Assembly: GCA_963806955.1 (NCBI GenBank)
Contig: CAWDZG010000002.1
Coordinates: forward strand, 434,001 to 498,000
Length of the DNA: 64,000 bases
Source of the DNA: Gaiellasilicea sp963806955
GTDB lineage: Bacteria > Actinomycetota > Thermoleophilia > Gaiellales > Gaiellaceae
Reading direction: 5' to 3'
The translations under genes and the position numbers were made by a program. The notes beneath the pieces are model-generated. The model had not been told where the DNA came from and did not search any database. It worked only from the letters and a program-made list of their open reading frames with translations. Positions 33,834 through 42,415 of this stretch are shown piece by piece (position 1 is the stretch's first letter; every line of letters begins with the position of its first letter).

Positions 33834-34312
33834 AGCTGCTCCAGTCGCTCGATCGCCTCTCGCAGGTCGTCGCCGGCGAGACCCCGGCCGACGCGGCTCG
33901 CGGCCGGCGGACGGTCGGGACGGACGATCTCCCAAAGACGGTCGCCGAGCAACTCCTGCGCGCGCCGGGGCGCGCGCGCCATGTCGATGCCACGACGTCC
34001 GAGACGCGCGGCGACGATCGGGACGAGCAGCGGCCGGAGCGACCGGTCGACGCCGAACTCCGATTGCTCGCTCTCCCGCAGGTCGTTCACGATCTGGCGC
34101 AGCCGCAGCGGCAGCTCGTCGTCCCGCGCACGCGGCGGTGGCTGGTGCCTCCGCGCGGGTCGGAGCTGCAGCGCGGTCGCGGCGGCGAGCGCGGCGGCGA
34201 GCGCCAGCGCGGCGGCGAGCGCGACCGTCCGGCCCTGCCCGAACAGGAGACCCAAGGCGGTCGCCACGACACAACCGGCGGCGACGAGGAGCAGTGGGCG
34301 GCGGGCGATCAC
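33830..34312 (-). CDS. Membrane protein of the MoxR operon, unknown
   Basis: 160 residues from GTG 34312. Two short N-terminal helices (LLLVAAGCVVATALGLLFG, VALAAALALAAALAAATAL), then a cytoplasmic, Arg-rich region (LPLRLRQIVNDLRESEQSEFGVDRSLRPLLVPIVAARL). The spacing (GTGA overlaps with the genes on both sides) shows it is part of the operon. Similar genes of unknown function often sit between moxR and the DUF4129 gene in actinobacteria. Confidence 0.7.
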   Translation of the reverse strand: MIARRPLLLVAAGCVVATALGLLFGQGRTVALAAALALAAALAAATALQLRPARRHQPPPRARDDELPLRLRQIVNDLRESEQSEFGVDRSLRPLLVPIVAARLGRRGIDMARAPRRAQELLGDRLWEIVRPDRPPAASRVGRGLAGDDLREAIERLEQL

Positions 34313-35203
34313 GCGGCGCCACCTCCGCCTCGACCCGCCGCACCGACGCGATCGCGCGCCGGCGGTCGTCCTCGTCCATCGGGTGGTCGCTGAACCGGGC
34401 GATCTCGAAGAGGCCGGTGAGGTCGGACGCTGCCGCAGCGCTCGCGCCGAGCACTCGGAGGACGCGGGCCGTGAACTCGGTCGGGGTCTCGTCCCGCGCT
34501 CGCGAGAGCTCGATCTCGCCGAGCGACTCCTCCATGCGCGCGTAGGCGCGCTGGACGGCAAGCCGCGGGTCTCGCTCGGACTCCAGGTCTGCGAGCGACC
34601 GCCTGAGGTCGGAGCCGACCCGCTCCGCCGCATCGGGAACAACCGCCCGACGTGCGCGCCGCGCGCGCCGACGACGGACGAAGACTGCCGCGGGCGCGAG
34701 CAGGAGCAGTGCGGCCGCCGAGCCGACGACGAGCCACGCCAGCGCGGTCGAGGTCGGCGTGTCCCGCCGGTGCGGCAGTGCCCGCGTGGCCGCGCGGCAC
34801 GGCGTTCCCGGGCGTGGCGCCGCGCCGGTGTCGCCGCATTGGGAACGAGGAACGGCAGAGTGAGGAGCAGGAACAAGCCGATCGCTCCGGCGACGATCGC
34901 AACGGCCTTCCCGGCCGCCGACAGCGACGCCCCGAGCCCCTCGAGGTCTGTCGCGCCGAGCCGTCGCCTCCGTCGCCGGCGCTTCTCCACCGAGGGCGTC
35001 TCCGCCCAGACGAGGAGCAGCAACCCGACGACGAGCGCGCCTGCGGCGGCGGCGAGCGCGCGGACGACGTCGACCGGGACGTCCTGCCGGCCGCCGGCGT
35101 GCCAGGGTGACCCGCCGCTTGCCAGCGCCACGAGCGACACCAGCAGGAGTCCCACCGCGGTGGCAGCGATCGCTCGCACGTCGCTCAGCGCTCTGACCGG
35201 CAC
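34309..35203 (-). CDS. DUF4129 membrane protein, first gene of the MoxR operon (two frameshifts)
   Basis: The N-terminal part has two or three helices (AIAATAVGLLLVSLVALASG, ALAAAAGALVVGLLLLVWA, AVAIVAGAIGLFLLLTLPFLV). After a frame change near 34830 come another helix (LAWLVVGSAAALLLLAPAAVFV) and the DUF4129 signature LAVQRAYARMEESLGE ... RDETPTEFTARVL ... LFEIARFSDHPMDEDDRRRAI. A second missing base near 34317 lets the gene end at the TGA overlapping the next GTG, giving 298 residues. The C-terminal transglutaminase-associated domain is cytoplasmic. Confidence 0.75.
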
Positions 35204-35329
35204 GGCTGGATCATCGTCGATTCACCGAACTGAAGCTCGGCTCGCCTCCACGGAAGCAGCGGAGAGGTCGCGTCCCGAAGCGTTGTGCAGAGCGCTCCGG
35301 ACAGGATCGGACAAGATGAGACCGGTTTG

Positions 35330-36256
35330 GTGAGCGACAGACGGCTCAGAGTCGGGCTCGTCATAGAGCCCGCAGGCATCGACGACCCGTATAACCGCGG
35401 GGCCTATCTCGGGCTCGACCGGGCCGTCCGAGAGCTGGGGATCAGAGGGCGAGTACTGACACCGGCCCCGAAGGAAGGCTACGTCCCGAGCCTTTCGCTT
35501 CTCGCGCGACAGAAGTACGACCTCGTCATCGGAACAGGAGTCTTTGCGGCCCCCGCGATCGACAGAGTCTCCACCGGGTTTCCCGACACGCGGTTCGCGA
35601 TCATCGATGTCGCCCACGACGACTTGGCGCATCGCCCGACGAACGTCGTGGGCCTCGTGTTCACGGAGGAGCAGGCCGGGTATCTGGCCGGTCACCTGGC
35701 TGCGCTCGTGCTGACGCTCTCCCCCGGGGAGGAGGTGATCAGCTCGATCGGCGGCAGGCGGGTGCCGTCGGTCGAGCGGTGGATCGCCGGCTACCAGGCA
35801 GGGGCGAGAGGAGCCAATCCTCGCGTCACGACGCTGAACAGCTACACCGACGACTTCGCCGACCCGATCAAAGGCCGGTCAGTGGCCCTGAGCCAGATCG
35901 CGAAGGGATCGCGGGTCGTGTTCCCCGTCGCCAGCGCCTGTGGCCTCGGCGCGCTGGAGGCGGCCGGCGAGCGTGGAGTCTGGGGGATCGGAGTCGATGT
36001 CGACCGTTCCCAGCTCGGCCGGCACATACTGACGAGCGCGGTGAAGGGGCTGGACGTAGCCGTATTCGACACGATCGAGGAGCTCGCGCGCGGGACGCTC
36101 GAGACCGGCCGCACGTTCCGCTTCTCCCTCCGGAACCGCGGTGTCGGCCTCGGCACGATCAGCGCCGCAGTGCCCCGCTCGATCAAAGCCGAGATCGAGG
36201 ACGTCACGGCCGAGATCGTCGCCGGGAAGATCCCGATCCCGAGCTCGGTCACATAG
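35330..36256 (+). CDS. BMP/PnrA-like ligand-binding protein without signal peptide
   Basis: 308 residues from GTG 35330. Periplasmic-binding-protein fold of the basic membrane protein family: VGLVIEPAGIDDPYNRGAYLGLDRAV, YDLVIGTGVFAAPAID, FAIIDVAHDD, VGLVFTEEQAGYLAGHLAALV, GVWGIGVDVDRSQLGRHILTSAVKG. Typical members bind nucleosides for ABC uptake and are lipoproteins. Here no signal peptide or lipobox precedes the domain and no ABC genes are near, so it is probably cytoplasmic and may act as a sensor. Its 3' end overlaps the convergent BTAD gene by 8 bp. Confidence 0.8.
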   Translation: MSDRRLRVGLVIEPAGIDDPYNRGAYLGLDRAVRELGIRGRVLTPAPKEGYVPSLSLLARQKYDLVIGTGVFAAPAIDRVSTGFPDTRFAIIDVAHDDLAHRPTNVVGLVFTEEQAGYLAGHLAALVLTLSPGEEVISSIGGRRVPSVERWIAGYQAGARGANPRVTTLNSYTDDFADPIKGRSVALSQIAKGSRVVFPVASACGLGALEAAGERGVWGIGVDVDRSQLGRHILTSAVKGLDVAVFDTIEELARGTLETGRTFRFSLRNRGVGLGTISAAVPRSIKAEIEDVTAEIVAGKIPIPSSVT

Positions 36257-37922
36257 CGCTCTCACTCTGGATCGAAACCCAGACCGTCCCGTCCAGCGAG
36301 GCAACGTCCGTCGGCGCGTGGCCAACCGTAACGAGGCCTGCCACCTGCCCGTCCCGAGCGTCGATCTGGACGACGGTGCCGTCGGCGTTGTTGGCCGCGA
36401 ACACCACCCCATCCGTCGCGCAGAGGCCCACCAGCCCTCTGCCAACAGGGCTCGTCTGGCTCACGGTGGCCGTGTCCGCGTCGATACGCCAGACCTGTCC
36501 TCGCGAGTCAGAGACCCAGACAGCCTGTTCACCAGCGGTCAACGCGACGGGGTCCCCGATGGGCACCTCGGCCGTGACCGTGTTCGTGCGCAGCTCGATG
36601 CGCAAGGCCCGCTCGCCGGTCGTCACCACCCAGAGTGCCTCCTGCCCGAGTGCCACGCCCACCGGCACATGGCCGACGTCGATGATCGCGGAGGGCTCGT
36701 TCGTGGCCGGGTCGATGCGGAGTACATGGTGAGGACCCGCGGCGATCCAGACGGAGTCGTCATCGGCGTCGACCGCGTAGGTCGGGTTCCAGGCGAGCTC
36801 GCTCGAGCCCCGCAGGTCGATCGTCTCGACGACGGCGTCAGCGCTGGGATCGATGCGCGAGACCGTGCCGGCGCTCCCATTGGCTACCCAGACCGCATCG
36901 CCGGCGACGGCAAGGTCTATCGCCGGCGCTCCTATTCCAATCGTCCTGATGACTTCGTGGCGATCTTGATGGATGCGGGAAACCGTTCCGTCGTCTGCGT
37001 TGGCGACCCAGACCGCGCCGTGACCGATCGCGACGGCGACAGGCCTGCGGCCCACGAGCACGTGGTGCACGACCCGGGAGCGCTGCGGGTCGATCACAGC
37101 GACCGAGTCGGGAGGAACGGGCGCCTCGGGATGTGACGACGCTCGGCGACGCTGCGCGACAGAGGGTCGCTCGACGTCGGCGACCACGGGCGACGCGAGC
37201 GAAGGATCGTGGTTGAGAATGGCTTTCTCGAGGCGTTGGAGCTCATCGTCCGGCGTGAGCCCGAGCTCCTCGTCCAGCAACCGCCGGCCCAAGCGGTAGA
37301 CCTCGAGCGCTTCTGCCTGGCGGCCGCAGCGATAGAGGGCCAGCATCAACTGACCGCGCAGCCGTTCCCGCAGCGGCTGTCCGCGCACGAGCCCCTCGAG
37401 CTCCGGAACCAAGTCCACGTGGCACCCCAGCGCGAGCTCGGCCTCGATCCGCTGCTCGACCGCTGCCAGCCGCTGCTCTTCGAGCCGCGCTCGCTCGCCC
37501 CGAGCGAAGGAGTCGTCCAGCTCGGCCAGAGGTGCTCCACGCCACAGGGCAAGCCCTTCCCGGAGCAGCCGGCCGGCCTGGGCGGACTCCTCCGAGCGCG
37601 CCGCAGTCACCAGCCGCTCGAAGCGATGGAGGTCGAGCTCACCCTCGCCGATCCGGATGAGGTAGCCGGGCGGCTGCGTCAGGATCAGATCCCGGCCGAG
37701 GGCCTTGCGCAGATGGGAGACGTGCACCTGGAGCGCCGTCGCGGCGGTGTCGGGGGGTGAGCCGCCCCAGAGCTCGTCGATCAGGCGGTCTCGCGAGACC
37801 ACGCGGTTGGGATCGAGCAGCAACAGCGCGAGCAACGCGCGCTGCTTCGCGCCCCCGAGAGGAACCTCGCGGCCCTCGTCGAGAACCTGCAGCGGGCCGA
37901 GGATCCGGAACTCCATGGCCAC
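36249..37922 (-). CDS. SARP/BTAD transcriptional regulator with C-terminal beta-propeller
   Basis: 557 residues. Residues 1-95: winged OmpR-type DNA-binding domain (MEFRILGPLQVLDEGREVPLGGAKQRALLALLLLDPNRVV ... LQVHVSHLRKALG). About 100-245: bacterial transcriptional activation domain with helical repeats (LMLALYRCGRQAEALEVYR). About 275-557: WVAN/WVSD repeats (HGAVWVANADDGTVSRI, DAVWVANGSAGTVSRID, QAVWVSDSRGQVWRID), a YVTN/NHL-type propeller likely to bind a ligand or partner. TTTAG direct repeats at 11-bp spacing precede its start, the pattern bound by SARP proteins. Confidence 0.88.
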   Translation of the reverse strand: MAMEFRILGPLQVLDEGREVPLGGAKQRALLALLLLDPNRVVSRDRLIDELWGGSPPDTAATALQVHVSHLRKALGRDLILTQPPGYLIRIGEGELDLHRFERLVTAARSEESAQAGRLLREGLALWRGAPLAELDDSFARGERARLEEQRLAAVEQRIEAELALGCHVDLVPELEGLVRGQPLRERLRGQLMLALYRCGRQAEALEVYRLGRRLLDEELGLTPDDELQRLEKAILNHDPSLASPVVADVERPSVAQRRRASSHPEAPVPPDSVAVIDPQRSRVVHHVLVGRRPVAVAIGHGAVWVANADDGTVSRIHQDRHEVIRTIGIGAPAIDLAVAGDAVWVANGSAGTVSRIDPSADAVVETIDLRGSSELAWNPTYAVDADDDSVWIAAGPHHVLRIDPATNEPSAIIDVGHVPVGVALGQEALWVVTTGERALRIELRTNTVTAEVPIGDPVALTAGEQAVWVSDSRGQVWRIDADTATVSQTSPVGRGLVGLCATDGVVFAANNADGTVVQIDARDGQVAGLVTVGHAPTDVASLDGTVWVSIQSESAM

Positions 37923-37928
37923 CCTTCC

Positions 37929-37966
37929 TTTAGCGCCGCTTTAGGACCCGGAAAGCCTGGGTTTAG
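37929..37966. promoter_or_regulatory. SARP-type direct repeats (TTTAG, 11-bp period)
   Basis: TTTAG at 37929-37933, 37940-37944 and 37962-37966; the slot at 37951 holds GAAAG. The steps are 11 and 22 bases, one and two helical turns. It lies between the divergent BTAD regulator (start 37922) and the surface-protein gene (start 38025). Confidence 0.55.
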
Positions 37967-38024
37967 CCGCCTGTCGTCTCCTGTGCATAGGCCGCGTGGG
38001 GCGGCCGCGGACAAGGAGGAAGAG

Positions 38025-38465
38025 ATGCACGGACGGAAGCATATTCACCGGGTCGTGGCACTGCTGACGGCGGTTGCCGCCGTCGCATCGTTCACCGGAT
38101 CGGTGCAGGCTGCCGACTCGGTCGGCATGTCAACGGCTGAGTCCAGGGCGCTGATGCTCCGCAGCGAGGCTCTGAACCGACAGTACGGGCTCGATTCCGC
38201 GACCTACGTGCCGGCGCCGGCCGCGATGAGCTGGCAGCAGTACCGGGCGCTCGGCCTGCGCAGCGAGGCGCTGAACGCGAAGTACGGTCTGGGCGGCGAG
38301 CACGTCGTCTCCAGCACACCACCCGCCGTCACCCTCGCGGAGAACGGGTTCGTGTGGCGCGACTTCGCGACCGGCGTGGCCGCGATGCTCGGCTTGCTCG
38401 TGCTCGTGGCGACGGGCGTCTTCGCCGCGGCCCGCCGCATCCCGCGGACTCGCGTCTCCTCGTAG
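38025..38465 (+). CDS. Surface protein with two RSEALNxxYGL repeats and C-terminal helix
   Basis: 146 residues; ATG 38025 follows the SD AAGGAGGAAG. Signal peptide 1-30 (VVALLTAVAAVASFTGSVQAA), repeats RALMLRSEALNRQYGL (41-56) and RALGLRSEALNAKYGL (74-89) 33 residues apart, then a helix at about 115-136 and a basic tail (RRIPRTRVSS). The layout is a secreted domain anchored by a C-terminal membrane segment. The short repeat seems to be a lineage-specific module; its function is unknown. Divergent from the BTAD regulator and probably its target. Confidence 0.7.
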   Translation: MHGRKHIHRVVALLTAVAAVASFTGSVQAADSVGMSTAESRALMLRSEALNRQYGLDSATYVPAPAAMSWQQYRALGLRSEALNAKYGLGGEHVVSSTPPAVTLAENGFVWRDFATGVAAMLGLLVLVATGVFAAARRIPRTRVSS

Positions 38466-38478
38466 GCGCGAAGCGCTT

Positions 38479-38513
38479 CCGCCCCCGGCCCGGGCCTTCC
38501 CGGCCGGGGGCGG
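38479..38513 (+). terminator. Strong GC hairpin after the surface-protein gene
   Basis: CCGCCCCCGGCC (38479-38490) pairs with GGCCGGGGGCGG (38502-38513), 13 bp after the stop. No T-run, so it may terminate weakly or stabilise the mRNA end. Confidence 0.5.
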
Positions 38514-38671
38514 AGGGCGCCACCGTTGCGCCCTTCGATCTGCGAGACCGGTCGACACGACGCTAGGATTCGCGGAGCGTTCCACGCCGGAGCCTGGCAG
38601 CTCCGGGGGCACGTTCCCCGCAGGGCACGTGCCGTCGGCGATGACGGTGGCGCTCGACCGATCATCGCTTC

Positions 38672-39934
38672 GTGTCCCCTTCCAGCATCCGTCGTCTCAG
38701 CCGCCGCAGCTCGTGGCTGGCGCTCGGGCTCGCCTTCGTCGCGATGTTCGCCTCCGCACCGGGCCAGTCGTTCCTGCTCTCCGTCTTCGTCGACGACCTG
38801 CTCGAGGACACGGGTCTCTCGCGCACGGTCTTCTCGACCCTGTATGGCCTCGCCACGATCGTCTCGGCCACGGTCAGCCTCGTGCTCGGCCGGGCCACGG
38901 ATCGGATCGGCCTTCGTGTCGCCTGGATCGGGGTGGCGGCCGGCCTTGCCTGCGCGTGTCTGATCACGAGCGCCGCCGACGGGCTCGTGCTCGCCTTCGT
39001 CGGGCTGGCGCTGCTGCGGGCGTTCGGCCAGGGAAGCTTCCCGCTACTGGGGACGCTGATCGTCAACTACTGGTTCCCGGCCCGCCGCGGCGCCGCGATG
39101 GCGGCTGCGAGCTTCGGGATCACGACCGCGACGATCGCGTTGCCACCCGTGGTCGCGCTGTTGATCGGCGGCGTAGGCTGGCAGACGGCGTACCGGATCC
39201 TGGCGACGGTCGTGCTGGCGGTCGTGCTCCCGCTCGGCTTCCTGGTGCGTCGGCCGTCGGCGGCGGCAGCGGCCGCGGCCGCGGAGAGCACAGCGCTGCC
39301 GGCGGCGCTCGACGTCGTCGTCCCTTCGCCGTCGCGTAGGAGCAGGAGGCTCCGGACCCGGATTCCAAGCCGTGAAGCGGCACTGCTCCTCGGCGTCTTC
39401 GCGGCCCCGCCGCTCGTGATGACCGCGCTCACCTTCCACGCCGTCTCCATCCTCGGCGGCCGCGGCCTCAGCGCACCCGCGGCTGCGCTCGCGCTCAGCG
39501 TCTTCGGCGCCTCCAGCGCGGTCGCCACGGTCGGGAGTGGCGCGGTCGCAGACCGGCTCTCGACACGTGCGCTGCTCGTCGCGATGAGCAGCGTGCTGTT
39601 CGCGGGGACGCTCGTCCTGCTGGTCGAATCGGCGGCGCTGCAGTACGTCGGCTTCGCGTTGATCGGCTCCGCGGGCGGGCTCTTCGGCGTGACGAGTGGG
39701 ATCGCATGGGCGCGCACCTACGGCGTCGTCGGCCTCGGCCGGCTGCAGGGCGTCTCGTTCGCAGCGCAGATCGCTGCCGCCGCCGCAGGCCCACTGCCGT
39801 TGGCGCTCTCGCTCCAAACGACCGGGAGCTACGGCGCCGGGGTTCTCTTTCTCGCCGGCGTCGCGGCGACAGCGCTCGTCGCCGCGACCCGCTGGCGCGG
39901 GCCGACCAGGCGGGCCGCTCCGGTGGCCCGGTGA
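38672..39934 (+). CDS. MFS transporter
   Basis: 420 residues with 12 predicted helices in two halves around a long central loop (SRRSRRLRTRIPSR, about 225-240). The motif-A-like loop GRATDRIGLR sits between helices 2 and 3, and ADRLSTR in the second half. Resembles the oxalate/formate antiporter or NreB-like MFS branch (VNYWFPARRGAAMAAASFG). Substrate unknown. GTG 38672 is the first start that includes the basic N-terminus. Stands between the surface-protein gene and the TPR-cyclase gene, 68 bp before the latter. Confidence 0.85.
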   Translation: MSPSSIRRLSRRSSWLALGLAFVAMFASAPGQSFLLSVFVDDLLEDTGLSRTVFSTLYGLATIVSATVSLVLGRATDRIGLRVAWIGVAAGLACACLITSAADGLVLAFVGLALLRAFGQGSFPLLGTLIVNYWFPARRGAAMAAASFGITTATIALPPVVALLIGGVGWQTAYRILATVVLAVVLPLGFLVRRPSAAAAAAAAESTALPAALDVVVPSPSRRSRRLRTRIPSREAALLLGVFAAPPLVMTALTFHAVSILGGRGLSAPAAALALSVFGASSAVATVGSGAVADRLSTRALLVAMSSVLFAGTLVLLVESAALQYVGFALIGSAGGLFGVTSGIAWARTYGVVGLGRLQGVSFAAQIAAAAAGPLPLALSLQTTGSYGAGVLFLAGVAATALVAATRWRGPTRRAAPVAR

Positions 39935-40002
39935 GGAGCAGCGCGACGGCCAGGGCACGACGCCGCAATGGCGGCAGCCCCGCATGGTCGTACAATCCGC
40001 GT

Positions 40003-41937
40003 ATGACGCAGGCCGTCAGCGATCCGCTCGAGACGGGCCGCGAGGCCGCGCGCCGGCATGCCTGGCGCGACGCGTACGACGCGCTCCAGAGCGCTGACAA
40101 GGGCCGGAGCCTGACGCCCGACGACGTCGTTCAGCTGGCCGAGGCCGCCTGGTGGACCGGCCGGCTCGAAGAGGCGCTCGAGCTGCGCGAGCGGGCGCAC
40201 GCCGAGCACCTCGAGGCAGGCGACCGGACCAAGGCCGCGAGGATGGCGGTCGAGCTCGCCTTCGACCAGATGATGCGGATGGCGCTCTCCGTCGCTTCGG
40301 GTTGGCTGGCGCGGGGCGCCCGCCTGCTCGAGGGCGAGGAGGAGAGCGTCGTCCACGGATACCTGGCCCTCGGCCGCGCCACGTACGGGCTGCGGATGGG
40401 CGAGGTCGACGGGGTACCGGAGGCACTGGAGCGCGCCGGCGCGCTCGCCGAGCAGTTCGGCGACCAGAGCCTCGGCGCGCAGGCGCTCGCGCTCACCGGC
40501 CTCGGGCTGGTCTACTCGGGCGACGTCTCGGCGGGGCTGCCGCTGCTCGAGGAGGCCGCGGCGGCGGCGCAGAGCGGCACGCTGGACCCGCTGACGACCG
40601 GCGCCGTCTACTGCATGACGATCTCGGCCTGCCACGACCTCGGCGACTGTGGGCGCGCCGCCGAATGGACCGACGTCGCGCACCGCTGGTGCAAGCGCCT
40701 CGACGTCACCGGCTTCCCCGGCAGCTGCCGGATCCACCAGGCCGAGGCGACGCGACTCCGGGGCGACTGGGCCGAGGCGGAGGAGCAGGCGCTGCGGGCC
40801 TGCGCGGAGCTGCACGACTACGACCGCTGGCTGACGGCGATCGGCCACTACGAGGTCGGTGAGATCCGGCGCCGGCGCGGCGACTTCGCGGCCGCGGAGG
40901 CGGCGTACCGGACCGCGAGCGAGCTCGGCCACGAGCCCCAGCCGGGCCTCGCTCTGCTCCGGCTGGCACAGGGCAAGGTCGACGCCGCCGCCCGGGGTCT
41001 CGACCGGGTGCTGACCGAGGAGTGGCACGATCCGCTCGCGCGGGCGCGCGGGCTGCCCGCGCAGATCGAGATCCTGCTCGCGAAGGGAGAGATCGCCCGC
41101 GCGCGCGCAGCCGCCGACGAGCTCGAGCGAATCGCGGACGAGCACCGCGTCGACGGCCGGCGTACGTCCGCGCTCGAAGGCGCGATCCGGCTCGGCCACG
41201 GGCAGATCCACCTCGCGGAGCGCGACTGGCACGCGGCGGCCGCCGAGCTCCGTGCCGCGCGGGACACGTGGAACAAGGTCGGCGCGCCCTACGAGACGGC
41301 GCAGGCGCGGCTGCTGCTCGGCCTCGCCTACCGGGGCGCCGGTGACGAGTCCGGAGCGACCGAGGAGCTCGTCGCGGCCAAGGCGACATTCGAGCGCCTC
41401 GGCGCCGTGCTCGACCTGCAACGGACGTCCGAGCTGCTTGGAGAGACCGCCTCGCAGCGGACCTTCATGTTCACCGACCTGGTCGACTCGACGAAGCTGG
41501 CGACCGCACTCGGCGACGAGAAGTGGCGGAAGCTGCTCTCCTGGCATGACCGGACGCTCGGCGAGCTGATCGAGGACGCAGGCGGCGAGGTGATCAAGCA
41601 GACCGGCGACGGCTACTTCGCCGCGTTCCGCTCGACGGCCACGGCGATCGAGGCCGCCGTCGCGATCCAGCGGGCGCTCGACGCGCACGAGCCGCTGGCG
41701 CCGGACGTGCGGATCGGGCTCCATGCCGGCGGCGGCTTCAAGCGCGAGGACGCCGACTACGGCGGCCAGGGCGTCCACCTGGCGGCCCGGATCGGCGCGC
41801 TCGCGGGAGCCGGCGAGGTCCTCGTCAGCCGCGAGAGCATCGACGGCGGCACGCGGCTACCGCTCTCGGAGCCCCGCACGGAGACGCTCCAGGGCTTCGA
41901 CGAGCCGGTCGAGCTCGTCGCCGTGCACTGGCGCTGA
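40003..41937 (+). CDS. TPR protein with C-terminal class III adenylate/guanylate cyclase domain
   Basis: 644 residues. Residues 1-480 are helical TPR-like repeats. The cyclase domain (about 485-644) starts RTFMFTDLVDSTKLATALGD with the metal Asp, has IKQTGDGYFAAF with the second Asp, and GVHLAARIG, where the usual transition-state Asn is His but the Arg is kept. Activity is therefore likely but not certain. A -10 TACAAT ends 6 bases before ATG 40003, so the mRNA is probably leaderless. Domain order is the reverse of the cyclase at 55504. Confidence 0.85.
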   Translation: MTQAVSDPLETGREAARRHAWRDAYDALQSADKGRSLTPDDVVQLAEAAWWTGRLEEALELRERAHAEHLEAGDRTKAARMAVELAFDQMMRMALSVASGWLARGARLLEGEEESVVHGYLALGRATYGLRMGEVDGVPEALERAGALAEQFGDQSLGAQALALTGLGLVYSGDVSAGLPLLEEAAAAAQSGTLDPLTTGAVYCMTISACHDLGDCGRAAEWTDVAHRWCKRLDVTGFPGSCRIHQAEATRLRGDWAEAEEQALRACAELHDYDRWLTAIGHYEVGEIRRRRGDFAAAEAAYRTASELGHEPQPGLALLRLAQGKVDAAARGLDRVLTEEWHDPLARARGLPAQIEILLAKGEIARARAAADELERIADEHRVDGRRTSALEGAIRLGHGQIHLAERDWHAAAAELRAARDTWNKVGAPYETAQARLLLGLAYRGAGDESGATEELVAAKATFERLGAVLDLQRTSELLGETASQRTFMFTDLVDSTKLATALGDEKWRKLLSWHDRTLGELIEDAGGEVIKQTGDGYFAAFRSTATAIEAAVAIQRALDAHEPLAPDVRIGLHAGGGFKREDADYGGQGVHLAARIGALAGAGEVLVSRESIDGGTRLPLSEPRTETLQGFDEPVELVAVHWR

Positions 41938-41983
41938 GCCCGCCGTTCACCCGGTCCCGCCCCTGGTCACATACGGTGTTCCC

Positions 41984-42415
41984 ATGGCTCGCTACGTCAC
42001 GACGATCGAGTCGACCCTGCCGCCCGAGCAAGCGTTCACGTACATGGCCGACTTCTCGAACGCGCAGGAGTGGGACCCGAGCGTCACCGAAGCCTCGCGG
42101 TCGTCGGAGGGCGAGCTGGGCGTCGGCTCGACCTTCGATCTCGCCGTCGGCTTCGCCGGCCGGACGCTTCAGATGAGCTACGAGCTCGTCTCCTACGACG
42201 CACCCCGGTCGTTCGTCGTCGAGGCGCGCCAGCCCACCTTCACCTCGCGCGACACGATCACCGTCACGCCCGCCGGCACCGGCTCAGCGGTGCACTACGA
42301 CGCCGTGCTGGAGTTCAACGGGGTGGGACGGATCCTCGACCCGATCATGCAGCTCCTCTTCAACCGCACCGGCAAGAAGGCCGCCGCGGGCATGCGCGCA
42401 GCGCTGCGGCCGTGA
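41984..42415 (+). CDS. SRPBCC (polyketide cyclase/dehydrase-like) protein
   Basis: 143 residues: START-like fold with MARYVTTIESTLPPEQAFTYMADFSNAQEWDPSVTEA at the N-terminus and a long C-terminal helix (RILDPIMQLLFNRTGKKAAAGMRAAL). Such proteins bind lipids or hydrophobic ligands. ATG 41984 matches the family start. The stop overlaps the SDR gene start (GTGA), so the two probably act on the same pathway. Confidence 0.85.
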   Translation: MARYVTTIESTLPPEQAFTYMADFSNAQEWDPSVTEASRSSEGELGVGSTFDLAVGFAGRTLQMSYELVSYDAPRSFVVEARQPTFTSRDTITVTPAGTGSAVHYDAVLEFNGVGRILDPIMQLLFNRTGKKAAAGMRAALRP

